The notes under the pieces: generated by a model | Databases searched by the model: none | The model's input: the letters and a program-made list of their open reading frames with translations, nothing else | Told to the model about the DNA's origin: nothing | Part shown: positions 10,425-19,848 of the stretch, one piece after another | Numbering within the stretch: the stretch's first letter is position 1 | How the letters are laid out: each line of letters begins with the position of its first letter | Assembly: GCA_001599355.1 (NCBI GenBank) | Contig: BCGQ01000002.1 | Location: 75,554-139,553, forward strand | Length of the DNA: 64,000 nucleotides | Direction of reading: 5' to 3' | From: Nakazawaea peltata | Lineage: Eukaryota; Ascomycota; Pichiomycetes; Alaninales; Pachysolenaceae | Made by a program: the position numbers and the translations under genes

Positions 10425-11648
10425 TTACTCGTCATCTTCAATTAACTCAGGCAACTTAGTCATGTCTTGAGTACCGTATACGATTTGGTAGGTGGCCTCG
10501 AACAATGGGAAGTCGGCAACACAACCTTTGTTGACCAACAATTCATGGACCTCCTTGGCGGTGATGACACCTTGAGCACTTTGACCATTCAACAATTCCT
10601 TTTCGGCTTCCAGGGCTGAAGATCCAGTCTTAGCCATGTGAATGGCGACTCTGACGTTTCTACCACCAGAGCAAGTGGTGATCAAGTCGGCAACACCGGC
10701 ACTCTCGGCATAGAAAGTGGATGGGTTGGATTCTGGGAAGAATCTTTCGGCAAATTTGACAATCTCACTCAATCCAACTCTCATAACAGCACTCTTGGCA
10801 TTGTCACCCCATCCCATACCTTCGACGAAACCGGCAGCCAAGGCAACGATGTTTTTCAAAGCACCGGCAAGAGAAACACCGGCAATATCTTCGACAACTC
10901 TGACGTGGAAGTAAGGTCTGTGGAACAAGTGCTTCAAAGTCTTTTGATCAATGTCAGCGCCGGAACCTCTGAAGTCCTTTGGCAATTTGTAACCAATAGT
11001 GGTCTCGGACCATTTTTCCTTGGCAACCTCTGGGGCCAAGTTAGCACCGGACAAAGAACCACAGTATACACCCAAGACATCGGTGATATAGGTACTTAAT
11101 AATTTACATCCTTCTGGAGTGACGTCCAAACCTTTCAAACATGAAATGGCTCTGGCACCTTCTTTGACATTACCCTTCAATTGAGAACAAACCTTTGGCA
11201 AAAATTGATGAGGAATATTGAACACCAATAAATCGGCATCCTTAGCAGCTTCAACAATATCTGGGACAGCAACTAAGTTATGTGGTAATTTAATGCCTGG
11301 TAAGTACTTGACATTTTCATGCTCATTGTTGATGATATCAGTAATGAGCTTCTCACCAATCTTCTCTTGGTAAACCCACATCTTAACCTCTGGGTAGAAT
11401 TCATCAGTCTTGCTACCGGTGTTTTCGGCAACAACCTTAGCAACAGTGGTACCCCAGTTACCAGAACCAATTACGGCCACTCTGAACTTGGAAGAAACAG
11501 CAGCACCTGTGCTGAAATAGTTCGAAACTTGTTGCAATCTGCTATTGGCGTTACTAGACATCTTGTAAAACTGTAAATGATTATGAATTAGAGTATTATT
11601 GCGAGTGAATCCAGATACAAACAGTCTTCTTCTCAACAAACTTATCAT
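10425..11648 (-). CDS. GPD1: NAD-dependent glycerol-3-phosphate dehydrogenase, with possible alternative starts
   Basis: Reduces dihydroxyacetone phosphate to glycerol-3-phosphate for glycerol synthesis and NADH re-oxidation. It has 407 residues from ATG 11648, or 378 from the in-frame ATG at 11561. Seen: Rossmann motif GSGNWGTT, catalytic Lys in GALKNIVALAAGF, and the C-terminal ELLNGQSAQG region. The first 29 residues (MISLLRRRLFVSGFTRNNTL...) are basic and acid-free, like a mitochondrial presequence. The second ATG begins a form like cytosolic Gpd1. A TATA-like TATATAAAT lies at 11691-11699, and TTTTATATATG overlaps the first ATG itself, so short transcripts may skip it. S. cerevisiae Gpd2 is known to have a mitochondrial N-terminus. 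Confidence 0.95.
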   Translation of the reverse strand: MISLLRRRLFVSGFTRNNTLIHNHLQFYKMSSNANSRLQQVSNYFSTGAAVSSKFRVAVIGSGNWGTTVAKVVAENTGSKTDEFYPEVKMWVYQEKIGEKLITDIINNEHENVKYLPGIKLPHNLVAVPDIVEAAKDADLLVFNIPHQFLPKVCSQLKGNVKEGARAISCLKGLDVTPEGCKLLSTYITDVLGVYCGSLSGANLAPEVAKEKWSETTIGYKLPKDFRGSGADIDQKTLKHLFHRPYFHVRVVEDIAGVSLAGALKNIVALAAGFVEGMGWGDNAKSAVMRVGLSEIVKFAERFFPESNPSTFYAESAGVADLITTCSGGRNVRVAIHMAKTGSSALEAEKELLNGQSAQGVITAKEVHELLVNKGCVADFPLFEATYQIVYGTQDMTKLPELIEDDE

Positions 11649-13695
11649 ATATAAAATGCTTCCTATTCAAATCCCGGGAATTCACTTGATATTTATATAT
11701 CTCCACCAATTGATAAACCCAAGAAAAAAATCCAACAATCTTTATCCTGATACCCGACCCGATGATTCAAAAGACTAATCATCGAATTTTTTGGCCTGCG
11801 GGAACGACTAAAAAGAAAAGAAAGGCGAAAATTTTTATTAGGGTGCCCTCTTTGCCCCTCTTTTTTCTTTTGTTACGGCGAGATTGACTACTGAAAAGGG
11901 GAAAAAGGCCTACATTTTGGTGGCAGATTTTAAGGGGGCTCGGATTAACTCGGTGGCTCTTGTATTGTGTTATTGTTCCTTGAGGTGTAGTTATATCATG
12001 GCTACGTCATATCTGTCTTCAGATACTCTGGGATGTTCTGGAATGTGAGTGAATTTGATGGAATTTCCAATTGGTTAATTCTTTTTTTTTTTGCTCGCTC
12101 CCTGCTCTTGAAAGACTACAATCACATGTTAAAGTCATCTCGGCTATAAATTTAATTGCTTGGATCTCAATTCCGATTCGGTATTACAAATTAAATTTAG
12201 CTCTACAAAGTTCCTTGGACTGTCTATATTCAAACTAACCTAAGCTGACATGAACTTATTTCTCGATGTAAAGGGCACATTCATATTGTCAAAAGAAACG
12301 TAAATAAAAACTATGATGTAATGATACCTATACGCAAAAATAGTACAAATTCTAAGCCGGTACTATTGTGTAAATAAGGATTAGCAGATAGTTTTTCCGT
12401 GGATATTCCGTAGGGATTCTGGATTCTGGAACAAATAACGGATTTCCATAATAAGATCAAACGTGTAGTTCTGGGATTGAATTGAGTACTGTGATAATCA
12501 GTATGATGGAATATTCAAAGGGGACTTCAATAGTAATAGTATCACTATTGAGGATTTACGGTCAGTTCCATCTTTCCCCTCGCTACTATTCTGCAAGGTT
12601 CAGTAGCTGTTTGGAAGCTAGACCTCCTATTAGTGCTTAACCTTCGTGATACTCCACCAACCTTTATTCTACTACTACCCTTCTCAGCTTATTACCCCCT
12701 GGTACAAACAAACCAGGATATCTACATGGAAAGTGTAAATAAAGTGTAATCCACAATTTTCAATACGAAGTATTCCTTGAGACTCTTCAGACATTCCTCA
12801 AAATTCATCTTGGGCCACTTCGTCAGAAGACGTCCCATCACCCCCTTTCTGTCTATTCCCTTCTGTGTATTGCCTCTTTGGGTATTGCCTATCTAGGCAC
12901 TCTTCTTCAAATCGAAATAGTCGTTCACAAATGCTAAATTTCTTCTTCCAACATTTAATTATTCGCTACATGCGAAGCTTCAAACATTTTCACTAGTTCG
13001 TTGTGATTTTTGCATTCGGCTATATTTCAGGCGTATTGTTTGCGCAAAACAGCAATTCTTGTCAAACTTAAAGAGCAACACTGGTGTCTTCTAGAACCAT
13101 TCACTCTTTCAGGAATATTGCCACCTATGGTAACATTGATTCTCAATCCCGAATGTATTGCTCACTTCTAATCCTTACAAAACATCTAGCACATCATCCG
13201 GCTATGCAGCTTAGTTAGTCGCATAAGTTAGTTCTTGATTCGGCTATTTTCCACCCCCCTGCGCTCCCTCAAAGCCGTAAACTCCTAAACAAGATTTCAT
13301 ACACCGTAAACTCCTAACGTACACCAATCAATGTGAGAATCTTCCAACGCTGATACTCAAATCCATTAACTCCTGATTGACAGCATCTCAATGCCGCAAA
13401 CTCCTGTAGATGATGGCCCTTTCCATCCGTTCTATGCGTACTAAGCCTTACGGGACTTAAATTCCTAAAAAAAAGAAATTTAAAATTGCCGAGCTACGAT
13501 GCTCTTCTACCGTACTGGAAAATTCACGGTCTTACAAGAAACTTCCCGTGTAAATTTAGTGAATTTATCCCTTAAAATTAGTAATCTGAATTAATTGAAA
13601 TAATATTTAAATCACTGTTGCTCCGCTCTATAAACCGTCCACACTCAACTTTGAGACTCAATTGTCAATTACCCCCAAAATATAATCGTTAAAAA
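11649..13695. other. 2-kb divergent intergenic region, GPD / GRE2-like gene
   Basis: No protein or RNA gene was recognised on either strand. The GPD-proximal part holds the TATA elements described with that gene. The GRE2-proximal end holds a degenerate repeat of about 30 bp (13275-13468) and a TATA-like TATAAA at 13629-13634, about 62 bases before the ATG. The length suggests elaborate regulation of two stress- and redox-related genes. Confidence 0.55.
13275..13468. repeat. Degenerate tandem repeat, period about 30 bp, core CCGTAAACTCCTAA
   Basis: Cores begin at 13275 and 13304 (identical CCGTAAACTCCTAA), 13363 (CCATTAACTCCTGA), 13394 (CCGCAAACTCCTGT) and 13455 (ACTTAAATTCCTAA). The offsets are 29, 59, 31 and 61, so they fall on a lattice of about 30 bp, with a weak copy at 13334. 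The sequence between cores is mostly diverged, though two units end in TCAATG. It is either a worn minisatellite or an array of factor sites about three helical turns apart. Confidence 0.7.
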
Positions 13696-14739
13696 ATGTC
13701 CACTGCTGAAACTGTATTCATTTCTGGAGCCACCGGCTTCATTGCTTTGCACACCATCGACTACTTGTTGAAGAACAAATACAGAGTCATTGGAACTGTC
13801 AGATCCACTTCTAAGGGCGACGACTTGGTTTCAAAGTTCAAGAAACTTTACCCAGAGCTGGATCTCTCTTATGAAATTGTTGAAAACATCACTGCTGATG
13901 GTGCCTTTGATGAGGCTTTGAAGAAGCACTCTGAGATCAAGTACGTTTTGCATACTGCTTCTCCATTCTCTTTCGGTTTGGGTACCGATATGGAGGAGGT
14001 TTACTTAAAGCCAGCTGTTCAAGGTACTCTTAACATGTTGAAGGGTATCAAGGCTTACGCTCCTCAAGTCACCAATGTCGTTGTTACCTCATCTTATGCT
14101 TCAATTATGAAGATGATCAACGATGACAAGAGTCATGTCTTCACTGAGAAGGACTGGAACCCAATCACTTATGAAGAAGCCAAAATGAACGAGGTCTTCG
14201 GATACTGTGGTTCCAAGAAACTTGCCGAAGAAGCCGCTTGGAACTTTGTCAAGACTGAGAAGCCAAACTTTGCCTTGTCCACCGTTTGTCCACCATATGT
14301 CTTGGGTCCTCAATTGTTTGAGGACTCCTTAGTTAACTCTACCTTGAACACCAGTGCTGAGCTTCTCAACGCCGTCTTGAAGAGTAAGCCAGGAGAGCCA
14401 TATGGAGAGACCGTTGGTTTGGCTATCGATGTAAGAGACGTTGCCAAGTTGCACTGCTTGCCATTGAAGAACTCTCAATTGGAGGGTCAAAGATTGTTCA
14501 TTACTTCAGACAAGTTCAGTTCCGCCAAGTTGGTCAGCATTGTTAACAAGAACTTCCCAGAACTCAATGGTAAAATTGCTTCTGTTGACGATGCCACCGT
14601 CAATGAGCTCGAGGCCAAGTGTGACAACTACGACTGTTCCACCACTTTAAAGCTTGCTGGTATTGAATTGATCCCATTAGAGACCACCGTTGTCGAATCC
14701 ACTAAGCAAATCCTTCACTTCAACCTGGAGAAGAAATAA
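13696..14739 (+). CDS. GRE2: GRE2-like NADPH-dependent aldehyde/ketone reductase (extended SDR)
   Basis: Likely NADPH-dependent reductase of methylglyoxal and other carbonyls, in the cytosol. It has 347 residues. Nucleotide-binding motif SGATGFIALH is at the N-terminus, followed by GTVRS (the NADPH-type Arg after strand 2) and catalytic Tyr and Lys in GYCGSKKLAE near 175, with the upstream Ser in VTSSYAS. C-terminal substrate-domain features (PPYVLGPQL, IDVRDVAKLH) match the Gre2 group. Yeasts usually carry several Gre2 paralogues, so exact orthology is not certain. The ATG follows TATA at a normal distance. Confidence 0.9.
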   Translation: MSTAETVFISGATGFIALHTIDYLLKNKYRVIGTVRSTSKGDDLVSKFKKLYPELDLSYEIVENITADGAFDEALKKHSEIKYVLHTASPFSFGLGTDMEEVYLKPAVQGTLNMLKGIKAYAPQVTNVVVTSSYASIMKMINDDKSHVFTEKDWNPITYEEAKMNEVFGYCGSKKLAEEAAWNFVKTEKPNFALSTVCPPYVLGPQLFEDSLVNSTLNTSAELLNAVLKSKPGEPYGETVGLAIDVRDVAKLHCLPLKNSQLEGQRLFITSDKFSSAKLVSIVNKNFPELNGKIASVDDATVNELEAKCDNYDCSTTLKLAGIELIPLETTVVESTKQILHFNLEKK

Positions 14740-14976
14740 GCTGTATAACATCCAATAATCAAGATCAAATCGTTTGTCATAGACTAAAAGTAGATCAGCT
14801 TCAGAAAGCTGTAAAACCATTTCCATTAACTACAAGAACATCAGTTTCTGAAAGCTGAATCAAATTAAACTATAAATGATAATGAACCCAATTTAAGGGT
14901 CAGTTACAATATAAAATATCAAATGTAAAGTCAATATAACACCTTAATAGAAGTTTGAACTTCTATTCCTTGAAAA
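14740..14976. other. Convergent 3' region with two similar stem-forming 18-mers
   Basis: Between the convergent GRE2-like and Myb-like genes. It contains ATCAGCTTCAGAAAGCTG and, about 33 bases later, ATCAGTTTCTGAAAGCTG. The first can form a short stem (CAGCTT with AAGCTG). This could be 3'-end signal context; function unknown. Confidence 0.4.
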
Positions 14977-17286
14977 CTATTCCTGATCTTGTGAATGGAT
15001 TAATTTCTCCTTCGCATCTTCGATCTTTCCATCTAACTTCTCACGTAATTCCTCTATGTCGTTTCCCAAATCGACGGTGTTCTCTTTGGACTTCTCAAGC
15101 ATATGTTTCTCTTCCACCTCTGGAAGACTTTTCTCTGTGATCTCTTTCTCTATCTGTTGGTTTCTCAGTCGCAACTCCGCGATAACCATATTAATATTCT
15201 CGTTCATTCCTGATTGATACTTGGATATCCGTTCAAACAGGTCATACAAGCCATCCTTCATTTGAGAGTCCAATTGTTTGATTGTGGTCTTTAAATCAGA
15301 TAAACTGGTGTCGATGTTGTCCATCCTTCTGTTAAGTTTGTCCAACAGTTTCGTCATAGAAGATGAACCAATTTCAGAAGAATGAGAAGATCCGTGGAGT
15401 TTTTGACCTCTTTTCAATCGTTCTTGATCAATTGAATCAGCAGCCACTGGTTCTTCACTTTCTTCATCGTCTTCCTCATAATCGTCAGATTCCAAGTCCT
15501 TCAGATACGCATCTACACTGTCTTTGTTTGCAGAGCCACCGACCTTTTTGCTCTTATGACGAAGAGAAGTACTATCATCATTCTCGTTCTCGCCGTTACT
15601 TTCTCCTTGACTAGCAGAGCTACTGGTACTGACTAAACTACTATTACTCGATTCATCAACATTGGTTTTAATTCCAATCGATGATTTATCATCTCCGGTA
15701 CCGCTAGCTCCACCAGCGTTGGCATCCGATAAGCTGTATTTGGACTTGGACTTCTTGTTCTTTAAGAAAGTTCCTGGCTTTTTGGATGTTCCATCCCCTC
15801 TGTACGATACATTGGATGATGATAATGAGGAATAAGATTTACTGTCTTGTCTCATGATTGGAGGAGTAGCGACAAGTTCATCGGTGTTCAGAGAAGTACT
15901 ATTTCTAGCTTGGTCTGATTCCATGAGATTACTTCCAAGTTTCATATTCTCTGCCCCACTTCCACTTGCACTACCTGAAGATGTGACATCATACTTGGCT
16001 CTCTTAACAGAGTCATTGGCTCCTGGTTGATGTTTAGGGAACAGAGGCAGATAACCATCGTCCAATCTACTGTTACTACTGAAGTTCTGCGCAGATCCTT
16101 CTCCACGATTCAAGAAGCTAAGAGGAGTGATTTTGTGCTTGGAAGCCAGTACATTATTGATCACTTTATCCTTACTATCACTTGATTTGGAAGATCCCAG
16201 TGAGAGAGTATCATCTTCTTCATTAGAACTTCTCTTCCTTTTGGTACTTTCATCTTGAACTTCTGAAGGATGTTGAGTAGATACCGCTACAGAACGCTCG
16301 AAGTCATCGACCGCTCTCTGATCTTCATAGAATTTATTATTCACCACCAATCTGAAACCATCTTCTAAACTCAATAATTCCAAGGTCTTGATGAATAACT
16401 CCTCTAATTCGGTGAAAGATAATCCTTGGTTGGCCCTTCTTGGTTCTGTAGATGGATCCACACCAAGTTGTTCGGCAAATTTCATCAGTTTATTGTAAAG
16501 AATATAAAATCTTTCTCTACACTGTCTGTGAGTTCTAGAAACCTTGGCATTCACCAGATGATGTTTGATCATATCCAGGATCAATTCCCAAAATTTCTTG
16601 AGGGGTTTATTTTGTAACTCACGCAAAATTCTGTGATTTGATAACACCGTCTTTAGAAGAAGTCTGTCTTCATAGTCTGACCAGTTATATCTTAAAGTAG
16701 CTCTACTGTTATGCTTGGAACCAGAGCTTGATTTCATATGAGAAGAAGCATTATCATGATCTCCATCATGTGTTCTGTTCAGGTATTCGTTTGAATTTGT
16801 AAATTCATTGGACATTCCTGTCGCTACAACTTTAGCATTAGACATGGTATCGGAAACAGTTCCATCTGAATTTACAGCCGAATAGCTCTGCGGCTTATAA
16901 GGCATCAGAGCCAGTTGTTGAGTAGCTGACACATTTGGACTTGGTAAAAGTGTGAACAAATGGTTAGAGCTTGAATTGGCTACTAATGGGAAAGATGAAT
17001 TCGAGTGCGCATATTGAGGTCTAGTGGCCGGTTTCAGGCCCAGATGCAGGGACAGGCCCAGACCAAGAGACGGTTCAGTGGCTGCAGTAGACAGACTCCG
17101 TTTTCCAGTTCCATCACTATTCAGCCATGAATCATTACTTCCAATTGTGCTTGAAAATGGACTATTGTAATTATTGTCTGTGAGTTGGGAGATCTTTTTC
17201 ACTCCAGAGCCCTCGGACTGTGCACGGGACTCTCCTAAGGAACTTTTTCGTTGATCCTCTAAATTACTATCAGTATTTTGTGTCAT
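14977..17286 (-). CDS. Myb/SANT-like (trihelix-type) nuclear protein with C-terminal coiled coil
   Basis: Not recognised as an ortholog of a named yeast protein. It has 769 residues. A Ser/Asn-rich head is followed by a Myb/SANT-like block at about 199-280 (RYNWSDYEDRLLL... then W in KKFWELILDMIKHH and CRERFYILYNKL), which looks like an enlarged three-helix DNA-binding domain. Next is a long low-complexity middle with Ser-rich and acidic runs (DDYEEDDEESEE) and Lys patches. The last 130 or so residues form a heptad-like coiled coil (MTKLLDKLNRRMDNIDTSLS onwards). DNA binding and oligomerisation are inferred from these parts. The ATG at 17286 is the first in frame. Confidence 0.8.
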   Translation of the reverse strand: MTQNTDSNLEDQRKSSLGESRAQSEGSGVKKISQLTDNNYNSPFSSTIGSNDSWLNSDGTGKRSLSTAATEPSLGLGLSLHLGLKPATRPQYAHSNSSFPLVANSSSNHLFTLLPSPNVSATQQLALMPYKPQSYSAVNSDGTVSDTMSNAKVVATGMSNEFTNSNEYLNRTHDGDHDNASSHMKSSSGSKHNSRATLRYNWSDYEDRLLLKTVLSNHRILRELQNKPLKKFWELILDMIKHHLVNAKVSRTHRQCRERFYILYNKLMKFAEQLGVDPSTEPRRANQGLSFTELEELFIKTLELLSLEDGFRLVVNNKFYEDQRAVDDFERSVAVSTQHPSEVQDESTKRKRSSNEEDDTLSLGSSKSSDSKDKVINNVLASKHKITPLSFLNRGEGSAQNFSSNSRLDDGYLPLFPKHQPGANDSVKRAKYDVTSSGSASGSGAENMKLGSNLMESDQARNSTSLNTDELVATPPIMRQDSKSYSSLSSSNVSYRGDGTSKKPGTFLKNKKSKSKYSLSDANAGGASGTGDDKSSIGIKTNVDESSNSSLVSTSSSASQGESNGENENDDSTSLRHKSKKVGGSANKDSVDAYLKDLESDDYEEDDEESEEPVAADSIDQERLKRGQKLHGSSHSSEIGSSSMTKLLDKLNRRMDNIDTSLSDLKTTIKQLDSQMKDGLYDLFERISKYQSGMNENINMVIAELRLRNQQIEKEITEKSLPEVEEKHMLEKSKENTVDLGNDIEELREKLDGKIEDAKEKLIHSQDQE

Positions 17287-18911
17287 TTATCACAATTTTC
17301 TGTGTGAATTTTGTTGGTAATCGGTTGGATTTCTTAGTTAAGAATTTGAATCATAAATTGGGGATAATTAATATTGGGGTAAATTCCATACCAGTTAAAA
17401 TTTTAGCCTGGGAATAAATGTGATGATCTGTGATACAGTGATAATATGATGATTTGAAACTGGCACTGTGGTACTCTGATATTTTGATATTATAATCTGG
17501 TACTCTGATCCTCAGACTCAGCGCTTATAAATTATTAAGTATCTGCGTTCCGCTGACTAAGTTTATACGATTAGTAAACTCAAAAATAGGTTTATGCTTG
17601 TCAAACAACGCTCCTATAGCTTTGCTACTAATCTTTATGGTATATATGTTAATTTGTTCTCTAATACCAGTTCAAAATCTTGGGGGTATATTGTTTGTAT
17701 CAAATGGCAAGAATTGTATGGGCGGTTAACTTTAAAACTCTTGCTGAACCTTCCAATGATCCCAATAACGATAATAAGCTGATGTTGATAGATATGCGAT
17801 CTCACGGCCTAGGGTAGAATAAACTGTGATTAATATCCAACTATTTTAAGATAACTCAGTTTGAGATATAAAAAGAGATTATTTTTGGACTCAAGGCTAC
17901 TTTTAAAGAAAAATGGCAAAAAGAAAGAAAAAGAAAAATTATCACCAGGTTTAATTAGCGAAAAGTATGGAAAATGAGTAGCAAAAGTAATATCGGGCAA
18001 ACGTAGAGGGAGGAATGGGAGAAGCAATATTTGCTTTGTTCTTGGACTACAATGAGGTCGGTTAAAAAGGCAAGTGGTCCTGCACCGATACATCACAGGT
18101 GTACCTCTGAGTCTGACGGTTTTTGTTGCTGCCAGGGTGCCGATCTCCCAGATATGTCTTAATTGTCTATATTTGTTTATGGAAAATTAGCTTCGGTTTG
18201 CTCTACCGCAAACATAAACAAAGGAGCGAAAGGAGGATTAGGAAGCGCAAGGGAAAAAGTGGTTGGCTCACTATTTTTTTTTCTTGAGGAAAAAGCTGAT
18301 TAATTGGGTCAGTGTGCTGCTTTGAGATCGCGGGGATGAAGGTGATGAATTGGGTAATTAGTAGGGGAATTAATTGGGTGTAATTAATTGGGTGAATTGT
18401 AAGCTGGGATGTGGTGACCCGAATCTACTGTAAGGGGTGAATATTAAATTCTTTTCGTTATAGGTGGGGTGTCAACTGTTCTCAATTACCTACTCCTCGA
18501 CCCCTCCTCTGCCCTCCAATACTGTTTCCTGCACCGTTACCTGTGGTGTCTCCTATTACGTCACGATGATTGCGTATCTTCTTTATTTGTATCCTGCTAT
18601 TGAATCTTTCGATCGGCTTCTATGTAACGGAAGAGCAATCTACCTTGTTTCCGTTCATAAATTGCTCTTACGTAATTTTTGTACAACTTTGATATATTAT
18701 ACACGACTCTTCTTGTGCTCGCCTAAATTTGCATACAGCGCACACCCCCTTTCTCTCCATAAAATTAATGTCCATCCCCATTGACAAATCAGAGGGGAAA
18801 AATTTTTTTTTCATTTTCCAAAGGAAAATATAAAGGGGAAACCATTTCAAGTATAAAATAACACCTGTTATTGAACTCACTAAGTTTAACAAACAACGTA
18901 AATCAGTAAAA
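17287..18911. other. Divergent intergenic region, Myb-like gene / YNK1; no gene seen
   Basis: 1.6 kb. It contains the 12-mer GACTCAGCGCTT at 17515-17526, also found upstream of RPL10, and short repeats of TTAATTGGGT near 18350-18395. The YNK1 TATA box TATAAAATA is at 18852-18860, about 52 bases before the start codon. No tRNA or long reading frame is present. Confidence 0.55.
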
Positions 18912-19367
18912 ATGTCTGACGAAAGAACCTTCATTATGATCAAGCCAGATGGTGTCCAAAGAGGATTGATCTCCTCTATCTTGGGCAGATTCGAGAACAG
19001 AGGTTTCAAGTTGGTTGGTATCAAGTTATACTCTCCAACTGAAGCTTTGTTGAGAAACCACTACGAGGACTTGCAAGAGAAGCCATTCTTCCCATCTTTG
19101 TTGAAGTACATGTTGTCTGGTCCAGTCTTGGCCACCGTTTGGGAAGGTAAGGACGTTGTCAAGCAAGGTAGAATTATCTTGGGTGCCACCAACCCATTGC
19201 AATCTGCTCCAGGTACCATCAGAGGTGACTTTGCCATTGACATGGGTAGAAACGTTTGTCACGGTTCCGACTCTGTTGAGAGTGCTAAGAAGGAGATTGA
19301 CTTGTGGTTCAAGAAGGAGGAATTGGTTGACTACAAGCCAGCTATGTTCGGATGGATCTACGAGTAA
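18912..19367 (+). CDS. YNK1: Nucleoside diphosphate kinase
   Basis: Transfers the gamma phosphate from ATP to nucleoside diphosphates through a phosphohistidine. It has 151 residues, typical of the family. The active-site signature NVCHGSDS gives His117, and [11 protein letters not shown] near the N-terminus is the conserved nucleotide-site strand. It has no CTG codon and strong codon bias. TATA box 52 bases upstream. Confidence 0.97.
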   Translation: MSDERTFIMIKPDGVQRGLISSILGRFENRGFKLVGIKLYSPTEALLRNHYEDLQEKPFFPSLLKYMLSGPVLATVWEGKDVVKQGRIILGATNPLQSAPGTIRGDFAIDMGRNVCHGSDSVESAKKEIDLWFKKEELVDYKPAMFGWIYE

Positions 19368-19848
19368 GATGTATAATTAAGGTCTATTAGTTATTATAAT
19401 TCGAAGATATAATATTCGTTCGATTGAATGTAGGAATATGAGGTTGATTGAGGGAAAGAGTAGAATTAGGGAAATTTAGTGGGGCATAATGTAGAAAACA
19501 ACGTAGAGAACAACGTAGAAAATAATCAGACAAAACTTGGGTGATCTCAATTAATCTCAATGGACTGTATACAGATCATTGGCAGCGCCACCAGTACACT
19601 ACCACTTGTATACTACCACCAGTATCACCACTACCGACCATTCACCTTCTCCACGCCCAGCACATCTCTTCCCCCGGCGCACTGTTTGGTAGTGAACAAA
19701 GAGAAAATTTTTCGGTCTTCGCTCATTTGGGCGGAGCGTCCTTCATTTTTTCCACTCGCATTTTCTTCCCTTGTCCTTGTTAAATTCTCGTGGTTCAAAA
19801 CACACTTCATTTGGGAGAGTCATCAATAAAGTTCTATTCTGTTCAAGG
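19368..19848. other. Intergenic, YNK1 to eIF2A
   Basis: 481 bases. A CACC/CCAC-rich stretch (19585-19650) is the only visible peculiarity. Several short frames are present but none has the features of a gene. The eIF2A promoter must lie here. Confidence 0.5.

Noticed and set aside
11530-11561. Peroxisomal PTS2 in the short GPD form (RLQQVSNYF)
   Set aside because: Gpd1 of S. cerevisiae has RLNLTSGHL, but here the required H/Q-L/A pair is replaced by YF, so it is not a PTS2.
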